A DNA stretch of 38,383 nt from Falsochrobactrum ovis (GCF_003259955.1 NZ_QLMK01000019.1:1-38383); one strand, 5' to 3'; shown: positions 23,836 to 32,708, counted from the stretch's first letter. Numbers and translations are program-made. Notes: generated by a model not told the origin, from the sequence alone.

Positions 23836-24695
23836 CGGTTCAGCGCCTTCCATGCAACGCTAAAGAAAACCACTGTGAGTATCATCATGATTACAGCCAT
23901 GGATGAGGCGTAAGAAATCTTACCCGACTCTATAAATCCTTGCGAATAGGCGTACATATCGAGTGTTTCAGTAGAAATTCCGGGGCCGCCGCGTGTCATC
24001 ACATAAACGAGATCAAAGGAGCGCAAGCTTTCAATAGCTTTGACAAGCAGCAAGCTGATCAATGGAAGCTTAAGCATGGGCAAGGTGATAAAGCGGTGAA
24101 TCTCCCATCGCGATGCGCGATCAATACGCGCAGCTTCCAATGGCTGACGGGGCAGCGCTTCAAGCAATTTCACGATAATTACTGCAAAAAACAGTCCCCA
24201 TTGCCATACATCAACAAAGGCAACAGCTAAGAGAGCGCCAACGGGCGTAGACAGTATATCAGGTGTTGCGCCGGTGAGTTCTCGTATTGGCCAGACCAGC
24301 ACGCCATAAAGTGGATGAAAGGCGAATTTCCAGACAAAGGCTGCACAAACGCGCGGCAACAGAACCGGTACGATGAACAGAACGCAAAGCATATTGCGCA
24401 TTCTCGGGCTTGCAGCTTCAAACATTGCAATGCCGAGCCCTACCCCTACCAGCATGGTCAGAGATACGGTGAGAATTTCCCATTTTAATGAAACCCATAA
24501 GGCATTTAGGAAGCGCGGGTCAGAAAACAGCGCGACATAATTGGCCAGCCAGATATAGTCCGCTTCCGGTTGCATAAGGGTTCGGTTTTGCAGCGAAATC
24601 GTAACTGCAAAAATAGTTGGAACCAGTGCAAGGATGACGAGGATGAGAAACGTTGGCCCTAGAAATACATAGGGAAGCGATCTTCCGCGTTGCAT
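23832..24695 (-). CDS. Carbohydrate ABC transporter permease, MalF/UgpA type
   Basis: I choose the ATG at 24695 because AGGA lies 7 bp before it; the frame extends to 24764 but that part crosses stem-loop structures. The protein has 287 residues and six membrane helices. The EAA loop is LEAARIDRASRWEIHRFITLP. With the second permease, the ATPase and the binding protein it forms a CUT1 importer. Confidence 0.92.
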   Translation of the reverse strand: MQRGRSLPYVFLGPTFLILVILALVPTIFAVTISLQNRTLMQPEADYIWLANYVALFSDPRFLNALWVSLKWEILTVSLTMLVGVGLGIAMFEAASPRMRNMLCVLFIVPVLLPRVCAAFVWKFAFHPLYGVLVWPIRELTGATPDILSTPVGALLAVAFVDVWQWGLFFAVIIVKLLEALPRQPLEAARIDRASRWEIHRFITLPMLKLPLISLLLVKAIESLRSFDLVYVMTRGGPGISTETLDMYAYSQGFIESGKISYASSMAVIMMILTVVFFSVAWKALNR

Positions 24696-24722
24696 ATTAT
24701 ATTCCTGAAGAAAGTGCCCGAG

Positions 24723-24799
24723 GAGAGACGCAGCAAAATGCGCTCTCTTAGGTTTTATGAGCAAGCGAGGGCGGCATAGGTTTAAAAAAGCCGCCGCCC
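24723..24799 (-). promoter_or_regulatory. Two stem-loops between the binding-protein and permease genes
   Basis: One stem pairs GAGAGACGCA with TGCGCTCTC around GCAAAA (24723-24748, one bulged base). The other pairs GGGCGGC (24769-24775) with GCCGCCC (24793-24799). Stem-loops here usually protect the binding-protein mRNA or end part of the transcripts, giving more binding protein than permease. That effect is inferred from similar operons. Confidence 0.5.
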
Positions 24800-24811
24800 C
24801 TTTGCATGCGA

Positions 24812-26062
24812 TTAGAGTTTTTCGGCGAAAGCCTGCAACTCGTCCAGCGTTGCTTTGATGTCTGTGCGGCTACCGGTGATCAGCTCTTCGAGCATGATAC
24901 CCCATTGGTTGCCCAGTTCTTGCCAGCGTGGATCTTGCCAGAAAGTTACCTCGGTCCGCTCTCCAGTTGCAGCCATGGCATCGGCCAGGTTTTGGCCAAA
25001 GGTTTCTGCATATTTAGGGCTTTGGTAGGTGCTGGTACGTGTGAGTTCACCCGGCTGTCCCGCTTCCAGACGTCGGGCTTCCTGCTCTTTAGAAGTGGCC
25101 CAGGCCACAAACAATCCAGCACAGGCTTTATCTTCATCGGTAGCGTTGGCTTTAGAAGCAATCGCAAAACCATGTGCATAACCAGCGCCTGGAAGAGGTG
25201 TTGGCGGCACCGCAAATGCTACTTTGTCAGCGACTTGGCTTTGAGCACGATCTACCGACATGCCGCCAAGTGGGGCAGATTCCACAATAAGAGCCACTTT
25301 GCCAGCCCGGAAAGCACCGGTAGATTCATCCCATGAACCAGTTTGCGTACCGGGCGCGGAATATTTGAAAAGATCAAGATATTCCTGGGTGGCTTTAACA
25401 GCTGCGTCGGAGTTGAAAGCTGGTTTGCCATCCTTAAACCACTCACCGCCATTAGCTTTGAAAAGGGGCATCCAACGCCAAACATTGGCACCAGAACCGC
25501 GCTGTCCACGCAATGCGGTTCCGTAGATTCCTTCGTCAGGCGCATGAAGTTTTGCGACGGCTTCTTTATATTCTTCCCAGGTCTTGGGGGGTTCAATGCC
25601 AGCTTTTTCTAGCAGATCGGTCCGATAGACCATCAGATCTCCACCGCCCTGAATAGGCGCAAACCATTGTTTGCCGTCATAGGTCGCGGCTGCTCGCATA
25701 CCAGCGTCAAAATCATTGTAGTCATATTCTTCAGGGTAAAAGCCCTCTAGCGGAACCACCCAGCCAGAAGAAGCAAAAAGCGCAAGATTTGCCTCGTCTA
25801 TATAATAGACATTGAAGCTTCCAACAGTGGAAGCATCGGCTTGCGATTTTGCGCGCCGATCATTTTCGTTTAGGTAGCTGATTTCGAAACCAGCACCGGA
25901 AAGCTCTTCAAACTCGTCAGCATATTCTTCAAGTAGAGTAAGTCCATCACGTGGCTGAGCCAGTACGCGAACATCCTCGCTGCAAATCGCCGTTGCCGTG
26001 GCGTTGGACGCGGCGGTGAGTGCGACAATAGCACAACCAGTACGAAGAATTGCACGTATCAT
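24812..26062 (-). CDS. Sugar/polyol-binding periplasmic protein
   Basis: The protein has 416 residues, normal for CUT1 binding proteins. It starts with a Sec signal peptide (IVALTAASNATATA, cleavage near residue 24), preceded by a strong AGGAGG ribosome binding site. The mature part has the fold signatures of family 1 solute-binding proteins (YDGKQWFAPIQGGGDLMVYRTDLLEKAG split over the middle, KVALIVESAPLGG). It is the first gene of the operon. A polyol ligand is suggested by the dehydrogenase gene in the operon. Confidence 0.94.
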   Translation of the reverse strand: MIRAILRTGCAIVALTAASNATATAICSEDVRVLAQPRDGLTLLEEYADEFEELSGAGFEISYLNENDRRAKSQADASTVGSFNVYYIDEANLALFASSGWVVPLEGFYPEEYDYNDFDAGMRAAATYDGKQWFAPIQGGGDLMVYRTDLLEKAGIEPPKTWEEYKEAVAKLHAPDEGIYGTALRGQRGSGANVWRWMPLFKANGGEWFKDGKPAFNSDAAVKATQEYLDLFKYSAPGTQTGSWDESTGAFRAGKVALIVESAPLGGMSVDRAQSQVADKVAFAVPPTPLPGAGYAHGFAIASKANATDEDKACAGLFVAWATSKEQEARRLEAGQPGELTRTSTYQSPKYAETFGQNLADAMAATGERTEVTFWQDPRWQELGNQWGIMLEELITGSRTDIKATLDELQAFAEKL

Positions 26063-26210
26063 TCGATCCTCCTAAACTTTTAGGCAGGACATTCCTCATC
26101 CCGTATCCTGCTGCAAACAGTGTTGGAAATATTACAATGAGCGACTAGGTTAGTTTTTATCACAAACTGATACTATTTTGACCTTTTAACAAAGTCTAAC
26201 ACGGTATAAT
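26063..26210. promoter_or_regulatory. Divergent promoter region between the sugar operon and its AraC gene
   Basis: This 148-bp AT-rich gap should hold both promoters. TTGACC (26178-26183) and TATAAT (26205-26210) are present, but their spacing is 21 bp and the TATAAT touches the ATG at 26211. It cannot serve that start as a normal promoter. No ribosome binding site precedes that ATG. Confidence 0.45.
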
Positions 26211-27143
26211 ATGGCAATATCATCGGACAATTCCTCCTCTTTGCCCAATGCTTATGCCGCCACACGCGAGAAAATCACGATTCCCGGCGGCAAATCCTAT
26301 TTGATCCGGCGTGATGATTATCCCAATCCTATCTGCATCTGGAACTATCATCCTGAATGGGAGATCCATTATATCCCTCACGCACAGGGTCTCGCATATG
26401 TCGGTGATTATGTGGGCGCTTTTCAGCCGGGCCATCTGGTTCTGACCGGCACCAATTTACCCCATAATTGGATCACTCCGGGCGTTACATATATTCCCGG
26501 CCGTGATTATGTTCTCCAGTTCGATGCGGACGCATTGATAAAAATCCGTTCGACCTGTCCGGAATTTGACGTCCTTCATCGCCTGAAACAATTATCCCGC
26601 CGGGGGATTGAAATTATCGGCCAAGAGGCCTCTGAAATAGGCGTGAAGATAGAGGAACTGCATCGTTGTCATGATGTTTCCGGACTTGGATTATTCCTTG
26701 AAATATTGGAGGGGATTGATCAGGCCCCGCACAAACGTCTTCTCGCAAGCGAGCATTTTGCGTCCCATTATAGTCAACTAACTGATAAACGGCATCGTCG
26801 TATCGACCAGGCCATCCAAATTTTACAATCAAATCCGGGTTCTCAGATGCAGCAAGTGGCAGAAGCCGTTGGCCTTACTCCGGCTGCTTTCACCCGCGCT
26901 TTCAAACGACTGACCGGAATGAGTTTTTCCACCTATAGTCGCTCAGTGCGTGTTTGGCGGGCGCGAACTTTATTGGTGGAAACTGACATGGCCATAACAG
27001 ACATTTGTTTCGAAGCAGGATTTAACAATCTCTCCAATTTTAACCGCTATTTTTTACAGGAAACCGGCCTTAATCCGCGCGCCTATCGCAATGCCGCCCA
27101 TATTCGCGACAGCTCTATCGCGCCGCTTAGAACGGTTGTCTAA
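26211..27143 (+). CDS. AraC-family regulator, probably of the adjacent polyol/sugar operon
   Basis: The protein has 310 residues. The N-terminal half is a cupin-like sensor (WNYHPEWEIHYI, FQPGHLVLTGTNLPHNW). Residues about 195-300 form the DNA-binding domain (MQQVAEAVGLTPAAFTRAFKRLTG and ITDICFEAGFNNLSNFNRYF, each a helix-turn-helix). The gene is divergent from the binding-protein gene, which is the normal layout for a local activator. The start is uncertain because no ribosome binding site is seen and a TATAAT sits directly before it. The protein may be made from a leaderless transcript or start elsewhere. Confidence 0.9.
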   Translation: MAISSDNSSSLPNAYAATREKITIPGGKSYLIRRDDYPNPICIWNYHPEWEIHYIPHAQGLAYVGDYVGAFQPGHLVLTGTNLPHNWITPGVTYIPGRDYVLQFDADALIKIRSTCPEFDVLHRLKQLSRRGIEIIGQEASEIGVKIEELHRCHDVSGLGLFLEILEGIDQAPHKRLLASEHFASHYSQLTDKRHRRIDQAIQILQSNPGSQMQQVAEAVGLTPAAFTRAFKRLTGMSFSTYSRSVRVWRARTLLVETDMAITDICFEAGFNNLSNFNRYFLQETGLNPRAYRNAAHIRDSSIAPLRTVV

Positions 27144-27287
27144 GACGTCAATTTAACGCTGAGTTTAGCAACCGGGACCCGCTACGCACTGCGCAGCGTT
27201 TGCCGCCGAGTGTGGGAACCTTGACCTCTCTCCACCGTTTGCATACGACCATATTGATTGGAAATCCCCAAAACAATGGAGAAGCGG

Positions 27288-27842
27288 ATGTCTCTTGCAG
27301 ATAAGAAAATCGCAATTCTAATAGCACCGCGCGGAACTGAGGAACCAGAGTTTACAAAGCCTAAGCAAGCTGTAGAAGCCGCCGGAGGCAAGGTAACTGT
27401 TATTGGACTGGAAACGGGAGAAGCGCACACAAATAACAATGATCTTGAACCTAGCGGGACTTATAAGGTCGATCAAGTTGTTTCAGACGTCGCGGCGGAC
27501 AATTTCGACGCATTAATCATTCCGGGCGGCTCGGTCGGGTCCGACAAGCTTCGTGCCGATGAAAGCGTCATTTCTTTTGTTCGCTCTTTCTTTGAGCAGA
27601 AAAAACCCGTCGGCGTTATTTGTCATGGACCGTGGTTGTTGGTCGATGCTGGCATCTTAAATGGTCGAACGGTTACCTCTTATCCATCGATCAAATCAGA
27701 CCTCACCAATGCCGGTGCAAACTGGGTTGATGAGGAGGTTGTTGTAGACAAGGGATTGGTTACCAGTCGCAGCCCGGATGACCTGCCAGCATTTTGCGCA
27801 AAGATTGTCGAAGCCTTCAAAGATGGCAGACAAACGCCATAA
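27288..27842 (+). CDS. PfpI/DJ-1-family protein (general stress or deglycase type)
   Basis: The ATG at 27288 follows GGAG and gives 184 residues; two earlier in-frame ATGs lack spacing. The nucleophile elbow GVICHGPW holds Cys112 with His113, and an acidic residue lies in RGTEEPEF near 19-21. This fits the PfpI/YhbO branch of the DJ-1 superfamily, linked to stress resistance and repair of glyoxal adducts. It is transcribed separately, downstream of the AraC gene, and converges on the SDR gene. Confidence 0.93.
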   Translation: MSLADKKIAILIAPRGTEEPEFTKPKQAVEAAGGKVTVIGLETGEAHTNNNDLEPSGTYKVDQVVSDVAADNFDALIIPGGSVGSDKLRADESVISFVRSFFEQKKPVGVICHGPWLLVDAGILNGRTVTSYPSIKSDLTNAGANWVDEEVVVDKGLVTSRSPDDLPAFCAKIVEAFKDGRQTP

Positions 27843-27858
27843 ACCAGTGATGCGGGCC

Positions 27859-27881
27859 CTCCGGACAACACATCCGGAGGC
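27859..27881. terminator. Hairpin between convergent genes
   Basis: CCTCCGGA (27859-27866) pairs with TCCGGAGG (27874-27881) around a 7-nt loop, 17 bp after the PfpI-type stop codon and before the convergent SDR stop. No U-tract follows on either strand, so termination is likely but not proven. Confidence 0.55.
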
Positions 27882-27921
27882 AGCATAATCTATATGTAGG
27901 CTCGCACGGCGCCATGCGTGG

Positions 27922-28668
27922 TTAATAAGTAGCCCGGCCACCGGAGAGATCAAAAACCGAAGCGGTGGTGAAGCTGTTCTCTTTAGAGACGAGCCAAGCT
28001 ATCATGCTTGCAGCCTCGTCAACTTCGAGAAAACGCCCACGCGGAATGCGGCTTAGCATATAATCAATAAATTCTGGTTTGAGCTCGTCAAGGATTCTAG
28101 TTTTCGCAGTGGCAGGAGTGACCGCATTTACCGCGATGTTATATTGAGCCAATTCTTTTCCGACTGCTTTCGTCAAGCCGATAACACCGGCTTTCGCGGC
28201 GGCGTAAGCGGATGCATTGGGGTTGCCCTCTTTACCGGCGATTGAAGCAATGTTGACAATCCGCCCGTAATTACGCGCTTTCATGCCGGGCAAAACAGCG
28301 CGATTGACATAAAAAGTTCCATTCAGGTCAATTTCGATCACGCGGCGCCACTCATCCAGCTCATATTCGTCTAACGGCGCGTTTTTTCCCGCGATACCGG
28401 CGGAATGAACCAAAATATCAATACGACCCAATGTCGATTCTACTTCCGCGGCTGCTGAATTGATTGCATTGGGGTCGGTGATATCAACGGTAATGACCGA
28501 ACATGCGTCGCCAAGGGATTTTTGCGCTTCGTCCAGCTGTTGAGCATCAATATCCCAAAGGCTTACTTTTGCGCCTGAACTGACCAGACGCTGGGCAGAG
28601 GCAAAGCCTAGTCCTTGTGCCCCTCCTGTAACAACAGCAATCTGATCATGTAAGTCGATTTTATTCAC
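27922..28668 (-). CDS. Short-chain dehydrogenase/reductase (SDR)
   Basis: The protein has 248 residues. The cofactor motif TGGAQGLG (14-21) and the catalytic Ser142, Tyr155 and Lys159 (YAAAK), with Asn116, are all present, so it is a classical SDR. Asp39 at the end of the second strand (LWDID) suggests NAD. The start codon is GTG at 28668, preceded by GAGGGGAA. A promoter is seen at 28711-28739. It may oxidise a sugar or polyol connected to the neighbouring uptake operon, or be a 3-ketoacyl-type reductase. The substrate is unknown. Confidence 0.93.
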   Translation of the reverse strand: MNKIDLHDQIAVVTGGAQGLGFASAQRLVSSGAKVSLWDIDAQQLDEAQKSLGDACSVITVDITDPNAINSAAAEVESTLGRIDILVHSAGIAGKNAPLDEYELDEWRRVIEIDLNGTFYVNRAVLPGMKARNYGRIVNIASIAGKEGNPNASAYAAAKAGVIGLTKAVGKELAQYNIAVNAVTPATAKTRILDELKPEFIDYMLSRIPRGRFLEVDEAASMIAWLVSKENSFTTASVFDLSGGRATY

Positions 28669-28710
28669 AATTACTTCCCCTCATCGCATTGCGCGGCTTT
28701 TTGCAAAAGC

Positions 28711-28739
28711 ACAGTATGAAAATTATTTCAGTTTCGCAA
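28711..28739 (-). promoter_or_regulatory. Candidate promoter of the SDR gene
   Basis: On the minus strand TTGCGA (28734-28739) and TACTGT (28711-28716) are spaced by 17 bp, 43 bp upstream of the GTG start. The rest of the 309-bp gap 28669-28977 holds only the terminator at 28922-28956. Confidence 0.5.
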
Positions 28740-28921
28740 TAAACGAACACCCAACCGTTTCAGGAATAGAAAACGGCACGCGACCATTTTGAAAGAATAA
28801 TGCAATCAGGAACACTTGGCGTCGAAGGAATCCTGACCCAATAAAGTGCAACCGCATCGCAACACGCTAAAGCGCACGGCTTTACCGATATTATTCACCT
28901 CATCGAAGAGTGAGCGGCTCA

Positions 28922-28956
28922 AGAAAAATGACGAGGCACCTGTTACGGATGCCTCG
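28922..28956 (-). terminator. Rho-independent terminator of the DUF992 gene
   Basis: On the minus strand CGAGGCA pairs with TGCCTCG (28950-28956 with 28932-28938) and is followed by TCATTTTTCTTG. It lies 21 bp after the stop codon of the gene at 28978. Confidence 0.8.
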
Positions 28957-28977
28957 CCTCATTTCTAACTGCCAATA

Positions 28978-29451
28978 TTATGGCTGGACATATTCCAGTG
29001 TGAGTGTTTCCACACCGGCGGAAAACGCGGTACCTTTTTCGGTTTCGACGGCCACTGGCTGCAAAGTAAAGGCTTGTCCGGAACCACCAACAAGAACCTG
29101 CGCGCCAGCTCCCTGCCCCAGGCTTGCATCGACTTCTGCCCCAGCATAGGTTCCCGCCAATGCACCGGGCTCGACAGTCGTAGTCATAGCAAGAACGGTC
29201 CAGGTCATATGGCCGCCGGTGACTTCTCCCAGCTCCAGCCCATAATCATTGATGGTCCCCTGATAGCTCTGATTGAGCCCGTTGCCGTTTGAAAGTGTGC
29301 AATTGATTTTCTGCTTTTGCTCGATAATCAAACCGATACCAGCAGAAACATCACAGGACAGCACACCAACTTCAGCGCTGACCTGCGCAGAACTGATGAC
29401 GGTCGTTGCTAAAAGAAAGGAAGCACCAAGCCCCCAAATCGTCTTTTTCAT
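28978..29451 (-). CDS. Secreted DUF992-type protein
   Basis: The protein has 157 residues with a signal peptide (IWGLGASFLLATTVISSAQVSA, cleavage near residue 26). The mature part begins VGVLSCDVSAGIGLIIEQKQKINCTL with two conserved cysteines, and goes on with a NDYGLELGEVTGG segment. This is the DUF992 pattern found in Rhizobiales. Its function is not known; it should be periplasmic. It has its own terminator, so it is a single-gene unit. Confidence 0.88.
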   Translation of the reverse strand: MKKTIWGLGASFLLATTVISSAQVSAEVGVLSCDVSAGIGLIIEQKQKINCTLSNGNGLNQSYQGTINDYGLELGEVTGGHMTWTVLAMTTTVEPGALAGTYAGAEVDASLGQGAGAQVLVGGSGQAFTLQPVAVETEKGTAFSAGVETLTLEYVQP

Positions 29452-29629
29452 CCAATTTTCCCTTCAGGAACCAAATCTGCATATTTTCTTGCAGATAAGT
29501 TTCAATAATCGGAAAAAGGTAATTTAGACGTAAACAAAATAACGCGTTTTGAGAGCTGACTTATCTTACCAAAGTGAAACTTCGTCGCATTTATTTCCTT
29601 AAAAAAATAAAGCTGAGATTTCAGCTCAT

Positions 29630-30658
29630 TTATCTCTTGCCAGTGAGTGTTGAATCGAAAATTCTCGCAATAATGCCGGAATATTCGTTACAATAAGCAT
29701 AAAATGCCTCCCGGGCCTTTTCCTTATCCGGTGCCACTGCCAAGCCAGACAATGCCAGTTTCTGATAGAGATCATCAAATTCCTGAGCGTCAAGCGGTGC
29801 GCTGGAAACAGACGCCTGCGAGTGGTTGCATTTCACATTTTTCATCTGCTCTGCAATAAGCATCACCGCATCTACACCGGTTTGGCGACTGAGCCGTAAA
29901 GAATCGGTTTCTTCTTTATCGAGGCAACTCAATATCAGCGAGGTTGTATCCAGCACTGTTTTGGTTACCTTTACCCAATTGCTGCCTTCATAAATCGAAG
30001 GAACATAAGCCAATATGGGTGACAAAGAGTGGGTCTCATGAATTCCCCGAAACCAATTCTCCCACTCATACCACATCTCGTCCTTACCGATCTGCCCGGA
30101 CTTAAGAAGCGCTTCAATCAGGGTGTTTACATTCGGATTTTTGCCAGTGCGAGCATAAAGCCAGCCCACTTTGCGTTCACGCAGCTGAATGGCGGACTGA
30201 TATCCGGGAACGAAAGTAAAGATGAGCATGACGATCGCAAGCCCGATTGCAGCTTCATAAACAGCCAAAAACTTGCCCATAAAAGACACTGGCGTGAAAT
30301 AACCCAAAGTGGTCAAAGCCGAACCGCTTGCACTAAATGCCGCGTCCCAGCTTGGCTCTGCATGAAGCCCCCAAAGAATAAATGTGAAAGAAAACTGGAC
30401 CAGTAAAAACCACGATATCACCATTGAGATAAGGTATATCGGCATTACCCATGCTTGGATTTTTTGCACCGCCTCGTAATTTGCGCGATCTTTTGCCAGT
30501 CTATGAAAAATTCTCAAAACAAAACGCCTGATCACTGTTTCGATAAGATCAGGCTGAGGACTATTGAGCAGAATAACCCGGGCTATAGAACGAAAATAGC
30601 AAATAACGCCAGCAACACCGACTAATAGCACGATAATTTTAATCGTCGTGATGATCAT
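29630..30658 (-). CDS. Membrane protein with potassium-channel-like pore segment
   Basis: The protein has 342 residues. Helices are predicted at about 4-20, 72-96 and 130-150. Between the last two lies FSASGSALTTLGYFTP, where TTLGYFTP (116-123) resembles the pore filter TxGYGD of potassium channels but has Phe in place of the second Gly. The C-terminal about 190 residues are soluble and probably cytoplasmic, with conserved-looking aromatic and acidic positions (EMWYEWENWFRGIHET). I believe it is an ion-channel-family protein, possibly without normal ion selectivity. It diverges from the hydrolase gene at 30994. Confidence 0.65.
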   Translation of the reverse strand: MIITTIKIIVLLVGVAGVICYFRSIARVILLNSPQPDLIETVIRRFVLRIFHRLAKDRANYEAVQKIQAWVMPIYLISMVISWFLLVQFSFTFILWGLHAEPSWDAAFSASGSALTTLGYFTPVSFMGKFLAVYEAAIGLAIVMLIFTFVPGYQSAIQLRERKVGWLYARTGKNPNVNTLIEALLKSGQIGKDEMWYEWENWFRGIHETHSLSPILAYVPSIYEGSNWVKVTKTVLDTTSLILSCLDKEETDSLRLSRQTGVDAVMLIAEQMKNVKCNHSQASVSSAPLDAQEFDDLYQKLALSGLAVAPDKEKAREAFYAYCNEYSGIIARIFDSTLTGKR

Positions 30659-30993
30659 TCCGCCCCCCTATTATCGCCCGGAACCGCAAATATTGTCTGC
30701 AATCTTGAGGCTCGCCGACGTCCTATGCGCTTACAGCTATGCTCATTTGAAATCGCATTTGGCCATCAGAATGTCCATCTGTTTGACAGACTTCCGCCTG
30801 ACAGGACGCCTAGCAAGATCGTACAGCAGAGATTGACAGGAAAGAAGTGCGGAAAGCTCAGGCTAGTTGGGGCGTTGTCGGCGCAATTAAACGGTTAGCT
30901 TCAACAAGTTGGGTGCCGAAAGTTATTGTTTTCTAAATTAGTTCCAAATAGCTTATAGGCGCAGGTAAAGCTGCTCATCAGAATGGGGTTAAT
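30659..30993. other. Divergent intergenic region, no gene seen
   Basis: This 335-bp stretch separates the channel-like gene (minus) from the hydrolase gene (plus) and should hold both promoters. I find no convincing -35/-10 pair, no structured RNA and no coding frame with family signature. Only a weak GGGG precedes the hydrolase ATG. Confidence 0.4.
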
Positions 30994-32097
30994 ATGTGTA
31001 CTTCTCTACTTTATAGTGATCAGACAGGGTCTTTTTATGCGGGGCGGACCCTCGAACTTGCAATGGAACTGCCCTATCTGGTGTCTTACCTGCCCAAAGG
31101 TACACAATTTGGTTCTGAGACCGATCAATCTCACGTTTTAACCTTTGAAAGCAAATATGATATTTTCGGCGTGACCGTTCCGAACGGAAGCGTGAAAGAT
31201 TTAAAAATCGTAGAAGGTATTAATGAAGCCGGGCTTAATTTCAGCCTATTGGCTTATTCCGGTGCAGAAGGCCCGCTGAGCAAGCTGGGCGATAAGGAAG
31301 CCCCCTTATCTGCAATTGACCTTGGTGCATGGGCGCTCTCGCTTTTCAGCACAGTGGCAGAAGTAAAAGCAGCGCTGGAGACCGAAACTGTTCTGGTGAT
31401 GCCGTTTGCCGCTCTTGGGGGAGCTAAACCGCCATTCCATTATACTATCCATGACCGCAGCGGAGCGTCGATTGTTATCGAATTTTCCGACGGTGAAAGA
31501 CGGGTTTACGACAACCCGCTCGGCGTTATGACCAATGGTCCACGGTTTGACTGGCACTTAACAAACCTCAACAACTACACTTTCCTTTCCAATATTGATC
31601 AAACTTCGACGCAGTTTGGGCAGGTCTCACTCACACAACCCGATTCGGGCATAGCCACCGCCGGACTTCCCGCTTCAGACACATCAGTCGGGCGCTTCAT
31701 CCGGGCGGTTTATTATTCACAATTTGCCGAGAAAGCAGCAAATGCCGAGGAATCAATTCAAATTCTTGGCCATGTGATGAACAAATTTGACCGCCCCAAA
31801 GGCGCGTCGAAATATAAAAGTGAGCACGCCAGCGTGTTGAGTGCTTCAGCCGCAAAATTAACCAATTCGCCCGCCGCCGAGAAGCCAGAATATATTAGCG
31901 AATATACTTCATGGACGACTTTGATCGACCTTAATCAAAACAAGTTTTACTTACGCACCTACGATAGTCTCAATTATGTTTGCTTTGATCTGAACGCAAT
32001 GGCATCGGGCAAAGCACCGCAAAATGCACCTTTAAAGGCAGTGAAAGCCGAAACTGGCGATGCGACGGCGAAGTTTTTGTCGCTGAAAATGAGCTGA
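30994..32097 (+). CDS. Choloylglycine hydrolase/penicillin V acylase-type Ntn hydrolase
   Basis: The protein has 367 residues. The nucleophile is Cys2, exposed by removal of Met1. Arg18 follows in AGRTLEL, where bile salt hydrolases have Arg-Thr-Met-Asp; here Glu21 takes the place of the Asp. MTNGPRFDWHLTNLNNY matches the substrate-pocket Asn segment, and SVGRFIRA holds the second Arg. There is no signal peptide, so it should be cytosolic. It cleaves amide bonds of bile salts, penicillin V or N-acyl homoserine lactones; the family name does not tell which. Homologues in Brucella have been linked to bile tolerance and virulence. Confidence 0.92.
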   Translation: MCTSLLYSDQTGSFYAGRTLELAMELPYLVSYLPKGTQFGSETDQSHVLTFESKYDIFGVTVPNGSVKDLKIVEGINEAGLNFSLLAYSGAEGPLSKLGDKEAPLSAIDLGAWALSLFSTVAEVKAALETETVLVMPFAALGGAKPPFHYTIHDRSGASIVIEFSDGERRVYDNPLGVMTNGPRFDWHLTNLNNYTFLSNIDQTSTQFGQVSLTQPDSGIATAGLPASDTSVGRFIRAVYYSQFAEKAANAEESIQILGHVMNKFDRPKGASKYKSEHASVLSASAAKLTNSPAAEKPEYISEYTSWTTLIDLNQNKFYLRTYDSLNYVCFDLNAMASGKAPQNAPLKAVKAETGDATAKFLSLKMS

Positions 32098-32154
32098 ACG
32101 TAAAATTCTACGAAAGGAAAACAGAAATTGTTCAATGCTTTCAAGGGTAAAAAT

Positions 32155-32640
32155 ATGCGTATTTTAAAACTGGCCGGCATCGTTAGCGTGCTTTCTATAG
32201 CGGGTATAGTTAATTCACACGCGGCTGAGGGGCTGATATGCCCTGTTCCGCAAGTTTCTGCCGAGCAGATTGAAGCCGTAAACAAGATTTTGCCTGACTA
32301 TGAAGATTTTCGCGACCGAGCAAAAATTGCTGGTGCCATAGAAACCATGAAAAATGATGGCGATGATCTGATCAAGATCGTAAACAGCCTCATCGGTGCT
32401 TATTGCCCGCTGGTAGAAAAACAACAAGGCTTGTCGCTCGCTCAACAAACCAACGAAGTCAGACATCTTGGCCTGACCGTGACGCGGGAGGCATTTTCTT
32501 TATCCAGCGAAAATTCCGTGATTGTGGATGTAGAGCTTCCACAAGCAGTTTTTGAAAAGGTGCAAGAACAATCCAAAGCAAAAGGCGTATTACCGGCGGA
32601 ATGGATAGAAAATAATATTGAGAAACTGATCGCCGAGTAG
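32155..32640 (+). CDS. Periplasmic protein, unknown function
   Basis: I choose the ATG at 32155, which has AAGGG 7 bp before it, giving 161 residues; the frame also opens at a TTG at 32128. A signal peptide (ILKLAGIVSVLSIAGIVNSHAAE) ends near residue 24. The mature part has two cysteines (LICPVP and GAYCPLV) and is mostly helical. The last 30 residues, VQEQSKAKGVLPAEWIENNIEKLIAE in part, form a C-terminal helix region. I do not recognise the family. It lies 57 bp after the hydrolase gene and is likely cotranscribed. Confidence 0.7.
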   Translation: MRILKLAGIVSVLSIAGIVNSHAAEGLICPVPQVSAEQIEAVNKILPDYEDFRDRAKIAGAIETMKNDGDDLIKIVNSLIGAYCPLVEKQQGLSLAQQTNEVRHLGLTVTREAFSLSSENSVIVDVELPQAVFEKVQEQSKAKGVLPAEWIENNIEKLIAE

Positions 32641-32708
32641 CCCAATCAAACCATATTTTGAGAGATGCAGCATACCATCAGGCAAACCATCTCTCGGGAG
32701 GAACAAGC

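Noticed and set aside
24806-25336. Plus-strand frame of 176 codons
   Set aside because: It is a mirror frame of the sugar-binding protein gene and has no protein features of its own.
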